Below are positions 39,983 to 53,285 of a DNA stretch of 64,000 nucleotides, one piece after another. Numbering within the stretch: the stretch's first letter is position 1; every line of letters begins with the position of its first letter. A program made the translations under genes and the position numbers. The notes beneath the pieces were generated by a model that was given only the letters and a program-made list of their open reading frames with translations, did no database searches and was not told the origin of the DNA. The DNA is from Propionicimonas sp. (GTDB lineage: Bacteria; Actinomycetota; Actinomycetes; Propionibacteriales; Propionibacteriaceae), in assembly GCF_029975155.1 (NCBI RefSeq), contig NZ_JARKPQ010000108.1, positions 62,001 to 126,000 on the forward strand. The letters are read 5' to 3'.

Positions 39983-40014
39983 GCCGAAGCTGCCGAACCT
40001 TCGGCAGCTTCGGC
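39983..40014. promoter_or_regulatory. 32-bp palindrome GCCGAAGCTGCCGAA-CC-TTCGGCAGCTTCGGC in the hemA/argC divergent intergenic region
   Basis: Perfect 15-bp arms; partial extra copies at 39970-39979 and 40018-40032. Confidence 0.9.
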
Positions 40015-40059
40015 GACTTTCGGCAGCTTCGGGGCGGGGTCGGCCGGTGAGGCCAGTGG

Positions 40060-41124
<1,065 letters not shown>

Positions 41125-41128
41125 AGCA

Positions 41129-41244
41129 CCCCACGAAGCTCTTCTCCTCCGCTGCGCTCCTCCGAACAACTTCGCGGGGACCCCGCGTGCACACCCCACA
41201 GAGTTCTTCTCCTCCGCTGCGCTCCCCCGAACAACTCTGCGGGG
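41129..41244 (+). repeat. Two tandem covarying stem-loop repeats between argC and argJ
   Basis: Arms 41129-41144/41164-41179 and 41194-41209/41229-41244; loops share TCCTCCGCTGCGCTCC. Confidence 0.85.
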
Positions 41245-41251
41245 GCCCCGA

Positions 41252-42406
41252 ATGAGCGTCACGGCAGCCAGGGGCTTCACCGCGGCCGGCGTGACCGCCG
41301 GGATCAAGGCCTCAGGGAGGCCCGACCTCGCCCTGGTGGTCAACGAGGGCCCGGACGCGCACGCCGCCGGCGTGTTCACGTCCAACAAGTTCACCGCCGC
41401 CCCCGTGCAGTGGAGTCGCGACGCGGTCAGGAACGGCAGGCTGGCCGCCGTCGTGCTGAACTCCGGCGGCGCCAACGCCTGCACGGGCTCGGCCGGACTC
41501 GCCGATGCCCAGAAGATGGCCGAGTGGACGGGCGCCGAGGTCGGCTGCGCCGCCGGTGACGTCGCGGTCTGCTCGACCGGGCTGATCGGTGTCCGGCTGC
41601 CGATGGACCCGGTCCTCACCGGCATCCAGTTGGCCGCCCAGGACCTCGCCCACACCGGTGGACCGTCGGCGGCGGAGGCGATCCGGACCACGGACACCGT
41701 CGCCAAGGAGGCCGTCCACACCTCGCCCGACGGTTGGACGATCGGCGGCATGGCGAAGGGCGCGGGCATGCTCGCCCCCGCCCTGGCGACGATGCTGGTC
41801 GTGGTCACCACGGATGCGGTCGTTCCCCCGGCAGAGCTGGACGCCGCGCTGCGGACCGCGACCGGCTTCACGTTCGACCGCACGGACTCCGACGGCTGCA
41901 TGTCCACCAACGACACCGTGCTGCTGCTGTCCTCGGGTGCCTCGGGGGTCGCGCCCGATCCCGCCGAGTTCTCCGAGGCGCTGACCGCGGTCTGCGCGGA
42001 CCTCGCCAGGCAGCTGCTGGCCGACGCCGAGGGTTCCGCGCACGACATCGAGGTCCGGGTGGAGGGTGCGGTGACCGAGGCCGACGCACTCGCCGTCGCC
42101 CGTGCGATCGCCCGCAGCAACCTGTTCAAGTGCGCGATCTTCGGCAACGACCCGAACTGGGGCCGGGTGCTCGCGTCCGCCGGCACGGTCCAGGCCGACT
42201 ACGACCCCGAGCACGTCGACGTCGCCTTCAACGGCGTCCGGGTGTTCGTGGACGGCCAGCTGGGTGCCGACCGCTCCGAGGTCAGCCTCGCCGCCCGCGA
42301 GGTGCTGGTCGAGGTGCACCTCCACGCCGGGGACGCCTCCGCCGCGATCTGGACCAACGACCTCACCTACGACTACGTCAAAGAGAACGCGGAGTACTCG
42401 ACATGA
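41252..42406 (+). CDS. argJ: Bifunctional ornithine acetyltransferase/N-acetylglutamate synthase
   Basis: [28 protein letters not shown] (autocleavage KGAGM); [15 protein letters not shown]. Confidence 0.97.
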   Translation: MSVTAARGFTAAGVTAGIKASGRPDLALVVNEGPDAHAAGVFTSNKFTAAPVQWSRDAVRNGRLAAVVLNSGGANACTGSAGLADAQKMAEWTGAEVGCAAGDVAVCSTGLIGVRLPMDPVLTGIQLAAQDLAHTGGPSAAEAIRTTDTVAKEAVHTSPDGWTIGGMAKGAGMLAPALATMLVVVTTDAVVPPAELDAALRTATGFTFDRTDSDGCMSTNDTVLLLSSGASGVAPDPAEFSEALTAVCADLARQLLADAEGSAHDIEVRVEGAVTEADALAVARAIARSNLFKCAIFGNDPNWGRVLASAGTVQADYDPEHVDVAFNGVRVFVDGQLGADRSEVSLAAREVLVEVHLHAGDASAAIWTNDLTYDYVKENAEYST

Positions 42407-43284
42407 TCGACGCGGGGGACAAGGCGGCCATCCTGATCGAGGCCCTGCCGTGGCTGGAGAGCTACGTCGGGAAGACGATCGTGGTCAAGTACGGCGGCAA
42501 CGCGATGGTCGACGAGGCGCTCAAGGCCGCCTTCGCCGAGGACATCGTGTTCCTGCGCATGGTCGGGGTGAAGCCGGTCGTCGTGCACGGCGGCGGACCG
42601 CAGATCTCGTCCATGCTGAAGCGGCTGGGCATCACCAGCGAGTTCCGCGGTGGCCTGCGGGTGACCACGCCCGAGGCGATGGACGTGGTGCGCATGGTGC
42701 TGATGGGGCAGGTGAACCGGGAACTGGTCGGGCTGCTGAACGCGCACGGCCCGCTGGCCGTCGGGCTGTCGGGCGAGGACGCCGGCCTGCTCACGGCTGA
42801 GCGCAAGGGCCTGGAGCTGGACGGGGAGGAGATCGACCTCGGTCTGGTCGGCGAGGTGGCGGAGGTCAACCCCGGCGCCGTGCTCGACCTGATCAACGCC
42901 GGCCGCATCCCGGTGGTGGCCACCGTCGCGCCCGACGAGGAGGGGCAGGTGCACAACGTGAACGCCGACACCGCTGCGGGCGCCCTGGCCGCCGCGCGCG
43001 GCGCCGAGCGCCTGGTGGTGCTCACCGACGTGCCGGGCCTCTATGCGGACTGGCCGAACTCGACCGAGGTGATCCACCAGCTCGACGCCGACGCCCTTGC
43101 CGCGCTGCTGCCCACGCTCGCGTCCGGGATGATCCCGAAGATGGAGGCCTGTCTGGACGCCGTGCGCGCCGGGGTGCCGAGAGCAACCGTGATCGACGGC
43201 CGGGTGCCGCACTCGCTGCTGCTGGAGATCTTCACCGACGAGGGCGTGGGCACGATGGTGCTCGCGCCGGAGGCCGCGAGGTGA
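42403..43284 (+). CDS. argB: Acetylglutamate kinase
   Basis: [47 protein letters not shown] at 42403. Confidence 0.97.
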   Translation: MIDAGDKAAILIEALPWLESYVGKTIVVKYGGNAMVDEALKAAFAEDIVFLRMVGVKPVVVHGGGPQISSMLKRLGITSEFRGGLRVTTPEAMDVVRMVLMGQVNRELVGLLNAHGPLAVGLSGEDAGLLTAERKGLELDGEEIDLGLVGEVAEVNPGAVLDLINAGRIPVVATVAPDEEGQVHNVNADTAAGALAAARGAERLVVLTDVPGLYADWPNSTEVIHQLDADALAALLPTLASGMIPKMEACLDAVRAGVPRATVIDGRVPHSLLLEIFTDEGVGTMVLAPEAAR

Positions 43285-44542
43285 GCGTCGTCGCCGCCGG
43301 CGGCAGCCAGGCCGAGCTGACCGCCCGGTACAGCCATGCGCTGATGAACACCTTCGGTGCGCCGAAGCGGGTGTTCGTGCGGGGCGAGGGCGTCCACCTG
43401 TGGGACGCCGACGGCAACCGCTACCTCGACCTGCTCGCCGGGCTCGCCGTGAACGCGCTCGGCCACGCCCACCCGCAGGTGCTCGGCGCGATCTCCTCGC
43501 AGCTGTCCACGCTGGGCCACGTGTCGAACTTCTTCGCCACGCCCACCCAGATCGCGCTCGCCGAACGGCTGGCCGGCTTCGTCACGGCCAACTCGCCGGG
43601 GCTGGAAGCGAGGGTGTTCTTCACCAACTCCGGCACGGAGGCCAACGAGGCCGGCTTCAAGATCACCCGGCGCACCGGGCGCACCAAGCTGGTCGCGATG
43701 GAGGGCGCCTTCCACGGCCGCAGCCTCGGCGCGCTGGCGCTGACCGCCAACCCGGCGTACCGGGAGCCGTTCGAGCCGTTGCCCGGCGAGGTCACCTTCG
43801 TGCCCTACGGGGACGCGGACGCTCTCGTCGCGGTCCTCGACGAGACCGTGGCGGCCGTGATCGTCGAACCGATCCAGGGCGAGAACGGCGTGGTGGAACC
43901 GCCGTCGGACTTCCTGGCCCGCGCCCGCGAGCTGACGTCGGGCGTCGGCGCGCTGCTCTGGATCGACGAGGTGCAGACCGGCATGGGCCGCTGTGGCGAC
44001 TGGCTGGCCAGCACGGCGTCCGGCGTAACCGCGGACATCGTCACCTTCGCCAAGGGTCTCGGCAACGGCTTCCCGGTGGGCGCCTGCGTGGCCACCGGCG
44101 AGGCCGCCGCGCTGCTGGGACCGGGCTCGCACGGCACGACCTTCGGCGGCAACCCGGTCGCTGCGGCGGCCGGCCTCGCGGTGATCGGCATCATCGAGCG
44201 GGACGGCCTGCTGGAGCGCACGACGGCCGCCGGCAACCGGCTGGCGGCGGGGATCATGGCCCTCGGGCATCCCCAGGTCGTCGGCGTGCGCGGACGGGGC
44301 CTGCTCCGCGGCGTCGTGCTCGCCGACCCGATCGCCCCCGCCGTCGCGGAGGCCGCCCTCGATGCCGGCTTCGTGATCAACGCCCCGCGCCCGAACGTGC
44401 TGCGCCTGGCCCCGCCGCTGATCATTCCCGAGGCCGAGATCGACCGCTTCGTCGCCGCCCTCGCCACCCTGCTCCCTGAGCCTGACGAAGGGCCTGAGCC
44501 CCCCGCGCCTCAATCGCTGGTCGAGCCTGTCGAGACCCAGCC

Positions 44543-44546
<4 letters not shown>
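43281..44546 (+). CDS. argD: Acetylornithine aminotransferase (C-terminus extended by repeat sequence)
   Basis: [51 protein letters not shown]; tail [23 protein letters not shown]. Confidence 0.96.
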
Positions 44547-46442
<1,896 letters not shown>

Positions 46443-46558
46443 CCCGGCCGGGACGAGCCCTGCGTGCGGAAGAGCCGATCTCCTTCCGCACACGCGATAA
46501 GCTGTGAGCCGACTGGGTCGCTCCGGAACGCGGCCATCCTTCTCCTGGAGCCCTCACC

Positions 46559-48346
46559 GTGTTGCGCACCTCTGTCGGTCTGAAGCGGACCGTGATCCTC
46601 AGCGCGATCGCCCTGTGGGATGCGGCCGCCTGGATCGTCGCCACCTTCCTGCTGGCGCTGGCGAGGTTCGAGTTCGACGGCATGCGGGTGCCCTGGCCGA
46701 CGGTCGCCGGCTATGCGATCAGCTGTGCGGTACTGCAGCTGGTGTCGGGGGCGATGACCAGGGTGTACCGGGGCCGGCACATCGCGGGCAGCTACCGGGA
46801 GGCCGTCCACGTCGGCATCACGGTGGCCGTGATCGCCGTCGTCGTCGGCGGTGTGTGGATCTTCGCCTTCGGTGGCATACCGCGCAGCCTCGCCGTCACC
46901 GTCCCGCCCACCACCCTGATGCTGATGTCGCTGATCCGCATCGTCGTCCGGACCGGCCACAGCATGCGGATCCGGGCCAAGCAGCCGAAGGACGCCGAGC
47001 GGGTGCTGGTCTACGGGGCCGGGCACGGTGCCCGGATCCTGCATCGGATGCTCGCCGAGGACGTGCACGCGCCGTACGAGATCGTCGGCTTCGTCGATGA
47101 CGACGAGGGCAAGCTGCACCAGCAGATCGGCCGGGCCCGGGTGCTGGGCACGGGCGCCGACCTGCTGCGTGTCGTCGGACGGACGGGCGTGCACACCGTC
47201 ATCCTGGCCATCCCCAGTGCCCCCCAGGCCGTGCTGCGCAGCGTCAGCAAGCAGGTGGAGGACGCCGGGCTCACCCTGCTGATCCTGCCGAAGCTGGCTG
47301 ACATCGTCGGCCGGACGGTCGGCGTCACGTCCGTCCGCAGACTGCGGACGGAGGACCTCCTCGGCCGCGGCCAGGTGACCACCGACCTGCGGAGCATCGC
47401 CAGCTACCTCAACGGTCGGGTGGTCCTCGTCACGGGTGCGGGCGGCTCGATCGGGTCGGAGCTGTGCAGGCAGCTCGCGCAGCTGGGGCCGTCCTCGCTG
47501 GTCATGCTCGACCGCGACGAGTCGGCCCTGCACGCCGTCCAGCTCTCCATCTACGGCAAGGGCCTGCTGGACACCCGCGACATCGTGCTCTGCGACATAC
47601 GCGACCAGGACGCGCTGGAGCGCGCGTTCTTCGAGCACCGGCCGGAGGTCGTCTTCCACGCCGCGGCTCTGAAGCACCTGCCGATGCTGGAGAGCTACCC
47701 GACCGAGGCGTGGAAGACCAACGTGCTCGGCACCCTCAACGTGCTGGAAGCGTCCGCCCGGCACAACGTGGCCCGGTTCGTGAACATCTCCACGGACAAG
47801 GCCGCGGACCCGATCAGCGTGCTCGGCAAGTCCAAGCGGCTCGCGGAGGAGCTGACGTCGTCGTTCGCCGCGCGCACCGGGATGAACTACGTCTCGGTGA
47901 GGTTCGGCAACGTGCTGGGCTCCCGCGGCTCGGTGCTGCACACCTTCTACCGGCAGATCGAGGACGGTGGCCCGGTCACGGTCGTGCACCCCGACATCAC
48001 GCGCTACTTCATGACCATCCCGGAGGCCTGCCAGCTCACCATCCAGGCCGGCGCCATCGGGGAGCCCGGCGACGTGCTGGTGCTCGACATGGGCGAGCCG
48101 ATCCGCATCCTCGACGTCGCCCAGCAGATCATCCGGCGCTCCGGCCGCCAGGTGGACATCGTGTTCACGGGCCTGCGGCCGGGGGAGAAGCTGCACGAGT
48201 CGCTGTTCATGGACGGCGAGCAGCCCAGCAGCACCCAGCACCCGCTGATCTCGCGCGTGGCAGTCCCGCCCCGCGACCCCGACTCGCTGCGGGGCCTGAG
48301 CCCCGACGCCTTCCTCCTCCTGGGTCAGCCGGGCGGCACGTCGTGA
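46559..48346 (+). CDS. PglF/WbpM-like membrane nucleotide-sugar 4,6-dehydratase
   Basis: N-terminal TM segments + VLVTGAGGSIGSELCRQLAQLGPSSLVMLDRDE; FVNISTDKAADP; GLRPGEKLHESLF. Confidence 0.92.
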   Translation: MLRTSVGLKRTVILSAIALWDAAAWIVATFLLALARFEFDGMRVPWPTVAGYAISCAVLQLVSGAMTRVYRGRHIAGSYREAVHVGITVAVIAVVVGGVWIFAFGGIPRSLAVTVPPTTLMLMSLIRIVVRTGHSMRIRAKQPKDAERVLVYGAGHGARILHRMLAEDVHAPYEIVGFVDDDEGKLHQQIGRARVLGTGADLLRVVGRTGVHTVILAIPSAPQAVLRSVSKQVEDAGLTLLILPKLADIVGRTVGVTSVRRLRTEDLLGRGQVTTDLRSIASYLNGRVVLVTGAGGSIGSELCRQLAQLGPSSLVMLDRDESALHAVQLSIYGKGLLDTRDIVLCDIRDQDALERAFFEHRPEVVFHAAALKHLPMLESYPTEAWKTNVLGTLNVLEASARHNVARFVNISTDKAADPISVLGKSKRLAEELTSSFAARTGMNYVSVRFGNVLGSRGSVLHTFYRQIEDGGPVTVVHPDITRYFMTIPEACQLTIQAGAIGEPGDVLVLDMGEPIRILDVAQQIIRRSGRQVDIVFTGLRPGEKLHESLFMDGEQPSSTQHPLISRVAVPPRDPDSLRGLSPDAFLLLGQPGGTS

Positions 48347-49476
48347 TCTACCTGTCCCCGCCGGACGTCACGGAGGCGGAGGAAGCGGCGCTCGTCCGGG
48401 CGATCCGGTCCGGCTGGGTGGCGCCACTGGGCCCGGAGGTCACGGCGTTCGAGGCCGAGGTGGCCGCCGCGACCGGACGAGCCCACGCCGTGGCGCTGTC
48501 CTCGGGGACGGCGGCCCTGCACCTCGGGCTGCTGCTGCTCGGCGTCCGTCCGGGGGACGTGGTGGTCTGCTCGTCGATGACGTTCGCCGCGACCGCGAAC
48601 GCGATCACCTACGTGGGCGCGGAGCCCTGGTTCGTGGACGCCGACGCCTCGGCGAACCTGAATCCCGACCTGCTCCGGCAGGCGCTGGCCACGGCCGACG
48701 CGGAGGGCCGCAGGGTGGGCGCCGTCGTCCCGGTGGACCTCTTCGGCCACGTCGTCGACCACGACCGGATCGACCCGATCGCGGCTGCGGCCGGAGTGCC
48801 ACTGCTCTGCGATGCGGCGGAGTCGCTCGGCGCGACGTACGCCGGCCGGCCGTCCGGCAGCTTCGGCGAGCTGGCGGCGCTCTCGTTCAACGGCAACAAG
48901 GTGATCACCACCTCCGGTGGCGGGGCGCTGCTCACCGACGACGCCGCGGTCGCCGAACGTGCGCGCTACCTCGCCACCCAGGCACGGCAGCCCGCGCGGC
49001 ACTACGAGCACACCGAGGTGGGCTACAACTACCGTCTCTCGAACCTCCTGGCCGCGCTCGGCCGCGCGCAGCTGGCGAGGCTGGACGCGATGGTCGCGCG
49101 GCGGCGGGAGATCCGGCTGCGCTACCGGGAACTGCTCGGCGGCCTGCCGGGGGTGCGGTTCCTCGGCCAGCCGGAGGCCGAGGCCGGCGCGACCACGGAC
49201 AACTACTGGCTGACGTCGATTCTCGTCGAGCCCGACCTCGCCGGGTTCAGCAGCGAGCAACTCGGCGCCGCGCTGACGGCAGCCGGCATCGAGTCGCGAC
49301 CGTTGTGGAAGCCGCTGCACCTGCAGCCGGTGTTCGCCGGCGCGCGGGCGGAGCTGGACGGCACCGGACAGTGGCTGTTCGAGCACGGCCTTTCGCTGCC
49401 GAGCGGCTCCGCGCTGACCGACGACCAGCTGGACACTGTCATCGGGGTGCTGGCCAAGGTGGTGGCCAGTGCCTAG
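48343..49476 (+). CDS. DegT/DnrJ/EryC1/StrS PLP aminotransferase (PglE-like)
   Basis: GTG start overlapping previous stop; IYLSPPDVTEAEEAALVRAIRSGWVAPLGPEVTAFE; LSFNGNKVITTSGGGALLTDD; YNYRLSNLLAALG. Confidence 0.95.
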   Translation: MIYLSPPDVTEAEEAALVRAIRSGWVAPLGPEVTAFEAEVAAATGRAHAVALSSGTAALHLGLLLLGVRPGDVVVCSSMTFAATANAITYVGAEPWFVDADASANLNPDLLRQALATADAEGRRVGAVVPVDLFGHVVDHDRIDPIAAAAGVPLLCDAAESLGATYAGRPSGSFGELAALSFNGNKVITTSGGGALLTDDAAVAERARYLATQARQPARHYEHTEVGYNYRLSNLLAALGRAQLARLDAMVARRREIRLRYRELLGGLPGVRFLGQPEAEAGATTDNYWLTSILVEPDLAGFSSEQLGAALTAAGIESRPLWKPLHLQPVFAGARAELDGTGQWLFEHGLSLPSGSALTDDQLDTVIGVLAKVVASA

Positions 49477-50065
49477 CCGCTACCCCGAGCTGAAACGGCG
49501 ACTCGACCTGGTCGCCGGACTGGCACTGCTCGCGGTGAGTCTTCCCGTCCAGGCCGCGGTGGCTGTCGCCGTCGCGGTCGACCTCGGTCGCCCGGTGTTG
49601 TTCCGGCAGGTGCGCACGGGCCTGCGGGGTGAGTCGTTCACGCTGCTGAAGTTCCGCACCATGCGTCCGGGGAGCGCGGAGGACGGCCAGCGGCTCACCG
49701 GCGTCGGCCGGTTCCTGCGTCGGACCAGCCTGGACGAACTGCCCAGCCTGGTGAACGTCGTGCGCGGCGAGCTGAGCCTGGTGGGCCCGCGTCCGCTGCT
49801 GCCGGAGTACCTGCCGCTGTACGACGCCGAGCAGCGGCGCCGCCACGACGTGCGGCCCGGCATCACGGGCCTCGCGCAGGTCAGTGGCCGCAACCTGCTG
49901 TCGTGGCAGGACCAGTTCCGCCTCGACGTGCGCTACGTCGACACGATGAGCGCCCGGCTGGACGCCTGGATCCTGCTGCGGACGATCGGCAAGGTGTTCG
50001 TCCAGGAGGGCATCGCCGCGGCCGGGGAACCGACCCGGTCGAAGTTCACCGGGAGCGGGCGATGA
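49469..50065 (+). CDS. Polyprenyl-phosphate sugar phosphotransferase (PglC-like)
   Basis: RRLDLVAGLALLAVSLPVQA...VLFRQVRTGLRGESFTLLKFRTM...RFLRRTSLDELPSLVNVVRGELSLVGPRPLLPEYL...RHDVRPGITGLAQVSGR. Confidence 0.95.
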   Translation: MPSRYPELKRRLDLVAGLALLAVSLPVQAAVAVAVAVDLGRPVLFRQVRTGLRGESFTLLKFRTMRPGSAEDGQRLTGVGRFLRRTSLDELPSLVNVVRGELSLVGPRPLLPEYLPLYDAEQRRRHDVRPGITGLAQVSGRNLLSWQDQFRLDVRYVDTMSARLDAWILLRTIGKVFVQEGIAAAGEPTRSKFTGSGR

Positions 50066-50709
50066 AACCGCTGGTGGTCGTCGGTGCGTCCGGATTCGGC
50101 CGCGAGACCCTGGACGTGATCGCGGCGATCGACCGTGCGGGGACGGGGGAGTGGGACCTGCGCGGCGTGGTGGACGACGGCCCCTCGCCGGCCAACCTGG
50201 ACCGGCTGGCCGCGCGGGGCGTACGGCATCTCGGCAGCCTGGACGACGTCGTCGCCCGGCCTGTTGCGGAGTGGTTCGCCGTCGGCATCGGTGCGCCGGC
50301 CGTCCGCGAGCGGATCGCGGCGCGCCTGGCCGCCGCCGGACTGCGGGCAGCCACCCTCGTGCACCCGTCGGCGACGATCGGGGAGTGCACGAGGCTCGGC
50401 GCGGGCACGGTGGTCTGTGCCGGCGTCGCGGTGTCGACCAATGTCGAGACCGGCGAGCACGTGCACCTGAATCCCCACGCCACGATCGGTCACGACGCCC
50501 GCCTGGACGCATACGTCTCGGTCAACCCGGGTGCGATCGTCTCGGGCGACTGCCATATCGGCACCCGCTGCCTCATCGGCGCCGGCGCCGTGGTGCTGCA
50601 GGGCCTCAACGTCGGCCCCGACACCGTGATCGGTGCCGCCGCCTGCCTGACAAGGAACGCCCCGCCCGGGGTGGTCGCCAAGGGCGTCCCCGCCCGCTGG
50701 ACGGACTGA
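50062..50709 (+). CDS. Sugar O/N-acyltransferase, left-handed beta-helix (PglD-like)
   Basis: ATG at 50062; PLVVVGASGFGRETLDVIAAI; hexapeptide repeats; VSVNPGAIVSGDCHIGTRCLIGAGAVVLQGLNVG. Confidence 0.93.
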   Translation: MKPLVVVGASGFGRETLDVIAAIDRAGTGEWDLRGVVDDGPSPANLDRLAARGVRHLGSLDDVVARPVAEWFAVGIGAPAVRERIAARLAAAGLRAATLVHPSATIGECTRLGAGTVVCAGVAVSTNVETGEHVHLNPHATIGHDARLDAYVSVNPGAIVSGDCHIGTRCLIGAGAVVLQGLNVGPDTVIGAAACLTRNAPPGVVAKGVPARWTD

Positions 50710-50748
50710 GTCCCCGATCCAGCCCGGAGAGCCACGACCACCGGTCCC

Positions 50749-50798
50749 CTGAGGAGCCGTCCGGCGACGTACGAGCCGGTCGGCGTCACGAAGGGCCC
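50749..50798. repeat. CCCTGAGGAG...GTCACGAAGGG dispersed repeat between convergent genes
   Basis: cccctgaggagccgtccggcgacgtacgagccggtcggcgtcacgaagggccc. Confidence 0.8.
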
Positions 50799-50878
50799 CC
50801 GACCCGAGCCGTCCAACAGCGCTCAGCCTGCGTCCAGCGTCTCGACGCGCTCGACGAGCGCGTCAGCGGGTCCAGGCC

Positions 50879-52186
50879 TCAGTTGACCGTGACGCTCGCT
50901 CCCTTGGCGTAGACCTTGCCCTTCTTGTTCCCGCTCAGATTGGTACCGGTGAGCACCACGCCGGTCACGCCCTTGTCGGCGTAGACGCCGTAGCGGTGCT
51001 TGGTGACGATGGCGCCGCCAGTGACCTGCACGTTGCTGCCCTGCTTGATTCGCAGGCCGTCGTACTTGTACTTCTTCTTCCTGGAGTTGTACTTGATCGT
51101 CGAATTCTGCAGTCGCAGGCTGCTGACCGCGCTCTGGACGATCACGCCGTCGAGCAGGTTGCCGACGACCGCCAGCCCGTTGAGGTTGACGCTGCCCCTG
51201 ACCGGAGCGTTCGCGTCCTGCGCCTCACTCCGCTTGCCGAGGACGTACACGCCGTACTTGTTGCCCGACGACGTGCCACCGGTGACCGTGACCAGCCGCG
51301 GCCGCAGCAAGGCGATACCTGCGGCGGAGGAGTCCTTCTTCGAACGACCGTTGTTGCTGTACGAACAGTTCAGAAGGGTGATCCCGGTCTCGGGGGTCAG
51401 GCTGGAACTCTGCTGCATCACCGCAAGGAAGCCGCGGCCAGCGTTGCTGTAGAACCGGCAGCCGCTGAACAGGATGTTGTCGATCACAGAGGCGTCCTGG
51501 CCCGGGATCGGGTGCGGTTCGATCACGACGCCGGCCTCGGGAGCCTCGCCCTTGTTGCTGTAGAACTTGGAGCCGGTGCAGGTGAAACCGTTGCACGAAG
51601 TGATGGCGAGACCGGCCCGGGCATTGCTGTAGCACTTGACTCCCGTCACCGTGACGTTCGTGCACGGCGCGGTGTTGGTGCCGATGTAGATGCCGTCGCC
51701 TTTCGCGTTCTTGGCACTGAGGTTCTGCAGCCTCACATTCTGCGAACCGTGGACGCGAATGGCATGGCGCCACTCGGTCTTCTTCTTCTCAAGCTTCTTG
51801 TAACCGTCCCAGGTGCCGCCGTTGACCGTGACGTCGACAGCGTTCTCGATCTGCAGCAGCGCGGTGTTGGTGCCGCGCATGTTCAGCAGGAGGGTCGCAC
51901 CCGTCGCTTCGAGGTAGACCCCTGAGGGCACGTAGATCGGCTTGGTGCACTTGTAGGCGGTCTTGCTCTTGATGACCGTGACCTTACGGATCGGGCCCCC
52001 GGGGGTGTAGGGGCCCAGCGTCTTCAGGGCGTCGCCGAGCTTGTCTCCGCGCACGGTGAGCGTGGGCACGATCTCCGCGGCCGGACGGACGACCGGGGCG
52101 GCGATCGCGCGACCGAAGGGGGTCATCACGACTGCGCCTGCGGCGATTGCGGATGTGGTAATGAACTGGCGGCGAGTCACGGTCAT
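50879..52186 (-). CDS. Tat-exported right-handed beta-helix protein
   Basis: MTVTRRQFITTSAIAAGAVVMTPFGRAIAA Tat signal; pectate-lyase-like parallel beta-helix repeats; paralog of 56638-58017. Confidence 0.87.
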   Translation of the reverse strand: MTVTRRQFITTSAIAAGAVVMTPFGRAIAAPVVRPAAEIVPTLTVRGDKLGDALKTLGPYTPGGPIRKVTVIKSKTAYKCTKPIYVPSGVYLEATGATLLLNMRGTNTALLQIENAVDVTVNGGTWDGYKKLEKKKTEWRHAIRVHGSQNVRLQNLSAKNAKGDGIYIGTNTAPCTNVTVTGVKCYSNARAGLAITSCNGFTCTGSKFYSNKGEAPEAGVVIEPHPIPGQDASVIDNILFSGCRFYSNAGRGFLAVMQQSSSLTPETGITLLNCSYSNNGRSKKDSSAAGIALLRPRLVTVTGGTSSGNKYGVYVLGKRSEAQDANAPVRGSVNLNGLAVVGNLLDGVIVQSAVSSLRLQNSTIKYNSRKKKYKYDGLRIKQGSNVQVTGGAIVTKHRYGVYADKGVTGVVLTGTNLSGNKKGKVYAKGASVTVN

Positions 52187-52229
52187 GCGTCGATCTTCCC
52201 AATTCCCGCGCGGACCGGCAAACCGTGAC

Positions 52230-53285
52230 TCAACCTCCGGTCGACGGTTCGATTCCGACGGCCGCGCACCAGACCGGCGCCCAGACCGCGAACGAGTAGT
52301 GCCGGGCCACCGCGTCCAGGGCGCGGCGGCCGAGATCGGCCCGGACGGACTCGGGGGCATCCAGCAGCGCTCCCAGCGCCTCTTCCCAGTCGCCGGTGAC
52401 GCTGCTCCCGCCGAACCGCTCCAGCGCCAGCCGGTTCGCTCCCACCGGAGAACCGGCCATCGGCAGGCCCGTGGCCGCGTACTGCAGCAGCTTGTACGCG
52501 CACTTGCCGCGGGCGAACGGCGTGTCCGGCAGCGGGGCCACCGCGATGTCGGCCTGCTGGAGTTCCACGGCCACGGTGTCCTCCCGCCACGGCACGTACC
52601 GGACCCACGGACGGTCGCCGAAGCCGGCGTTGGGCCGTCCGGTGCTGATCACCCGGAGTTCGATCCCGTACCGGCGTTCGAGCCGGTCCAGCGCGGGCAG
52701 CAGGTCCAGCAGGTAGGCCTCGGTCGATCCCGACCCGAGCCAGACGATCCGTGGCCGCTCGGCGAGCGTCCAGCTCGACTTGGGACGGTAGGCGCCGGGC
52801 TCCACACACGACGGGACGACCACCACCTCGTCGCTGTACCGGCCGGCTTCCTCGGCCAGCGTGTCGTTCCCGGCGATCACGACGTCGGCGGCGCGTGCAC
52901 AGGCCGCGAATTTCGCCGGTGCCGCGGAGATCCGGTCCCGCCACGAGAGGGACAGGTACACGGCGTCGTCCACGTCGTAGGCCGAATGCGCCGCCTCGCG
53001 CAGCAGCCGGGCCTCCACCGTCCCGCGGCTGAACGGGCTGGCCGAGCGGGACAGGAGCACCCGCTGGCCGCCGACGTCCAGCCGGCGAAGCTCCCGCTCC
53101 GCCGCGACCACGGCCGGGAGGTGGCCCAGGATCGTCCCCGGCCGCGCGTTCGGCAGCCCCGCGTGGCACTGGGCGCGGACGGAGAGCCCGAGGTGGTCGA
53201 ACCAGTCGTACAGACGCACCCGGGTGCTGCCGGCCTGCCGGGAGTAGCTCGACACGGCGATCAGCGCGGGCGCCGGGCCGCTCAC
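52230..53285 (-). CDS. Glycosyltransferase (GT-B, family 1/4-like)
   Basis: GTG at 53285; PRIVWLGSGSTEAYLLDLLPALDRL; IAVAPLPDTPFARGKCAYKLLQYAATGLPMAGSPVG. Confidence 0.85.
   Translation of the reverse strand: MSGPAPALIAVSSYSRQAGSTRVRLYDWFDHLGLSVRAQCHAGLPNARPGTILGHLPAVVAAERELRRLDVGGQRVLLSRSASPFSRGTVEARLLREAAHSAYDVDDAVYLSLSWRDRISAAPAKFAACARAADVVIAGNDTLAEEAGRYSDEVVVVPSCVEPGAYRPKSSWTLAERPRIVWLGSGSTEAYLLDLLPALDRLERRYGIELRVISTGRPNAGFGDRPWVRYVPWREDTVAVELQQADIAVAPLPDTPFARGKCAYKLLQYAATGLPMAGSPVGANRLALERFGGSSVTGDWEEALGALLDAPESVRADLGRRALDAVARHYSFAVWAPVWCAAVGIEPSTGG

Noticed and set aside
46559-50709. Pgl phage-growth-limitation/BREX defence system
   Set aside because: The pgl-like genes here resemble protein-glycosylation PglF/E/C/D sugar enzymes, not PglW/X/Y/Z kinase-methylase-phosphatase defence proteins
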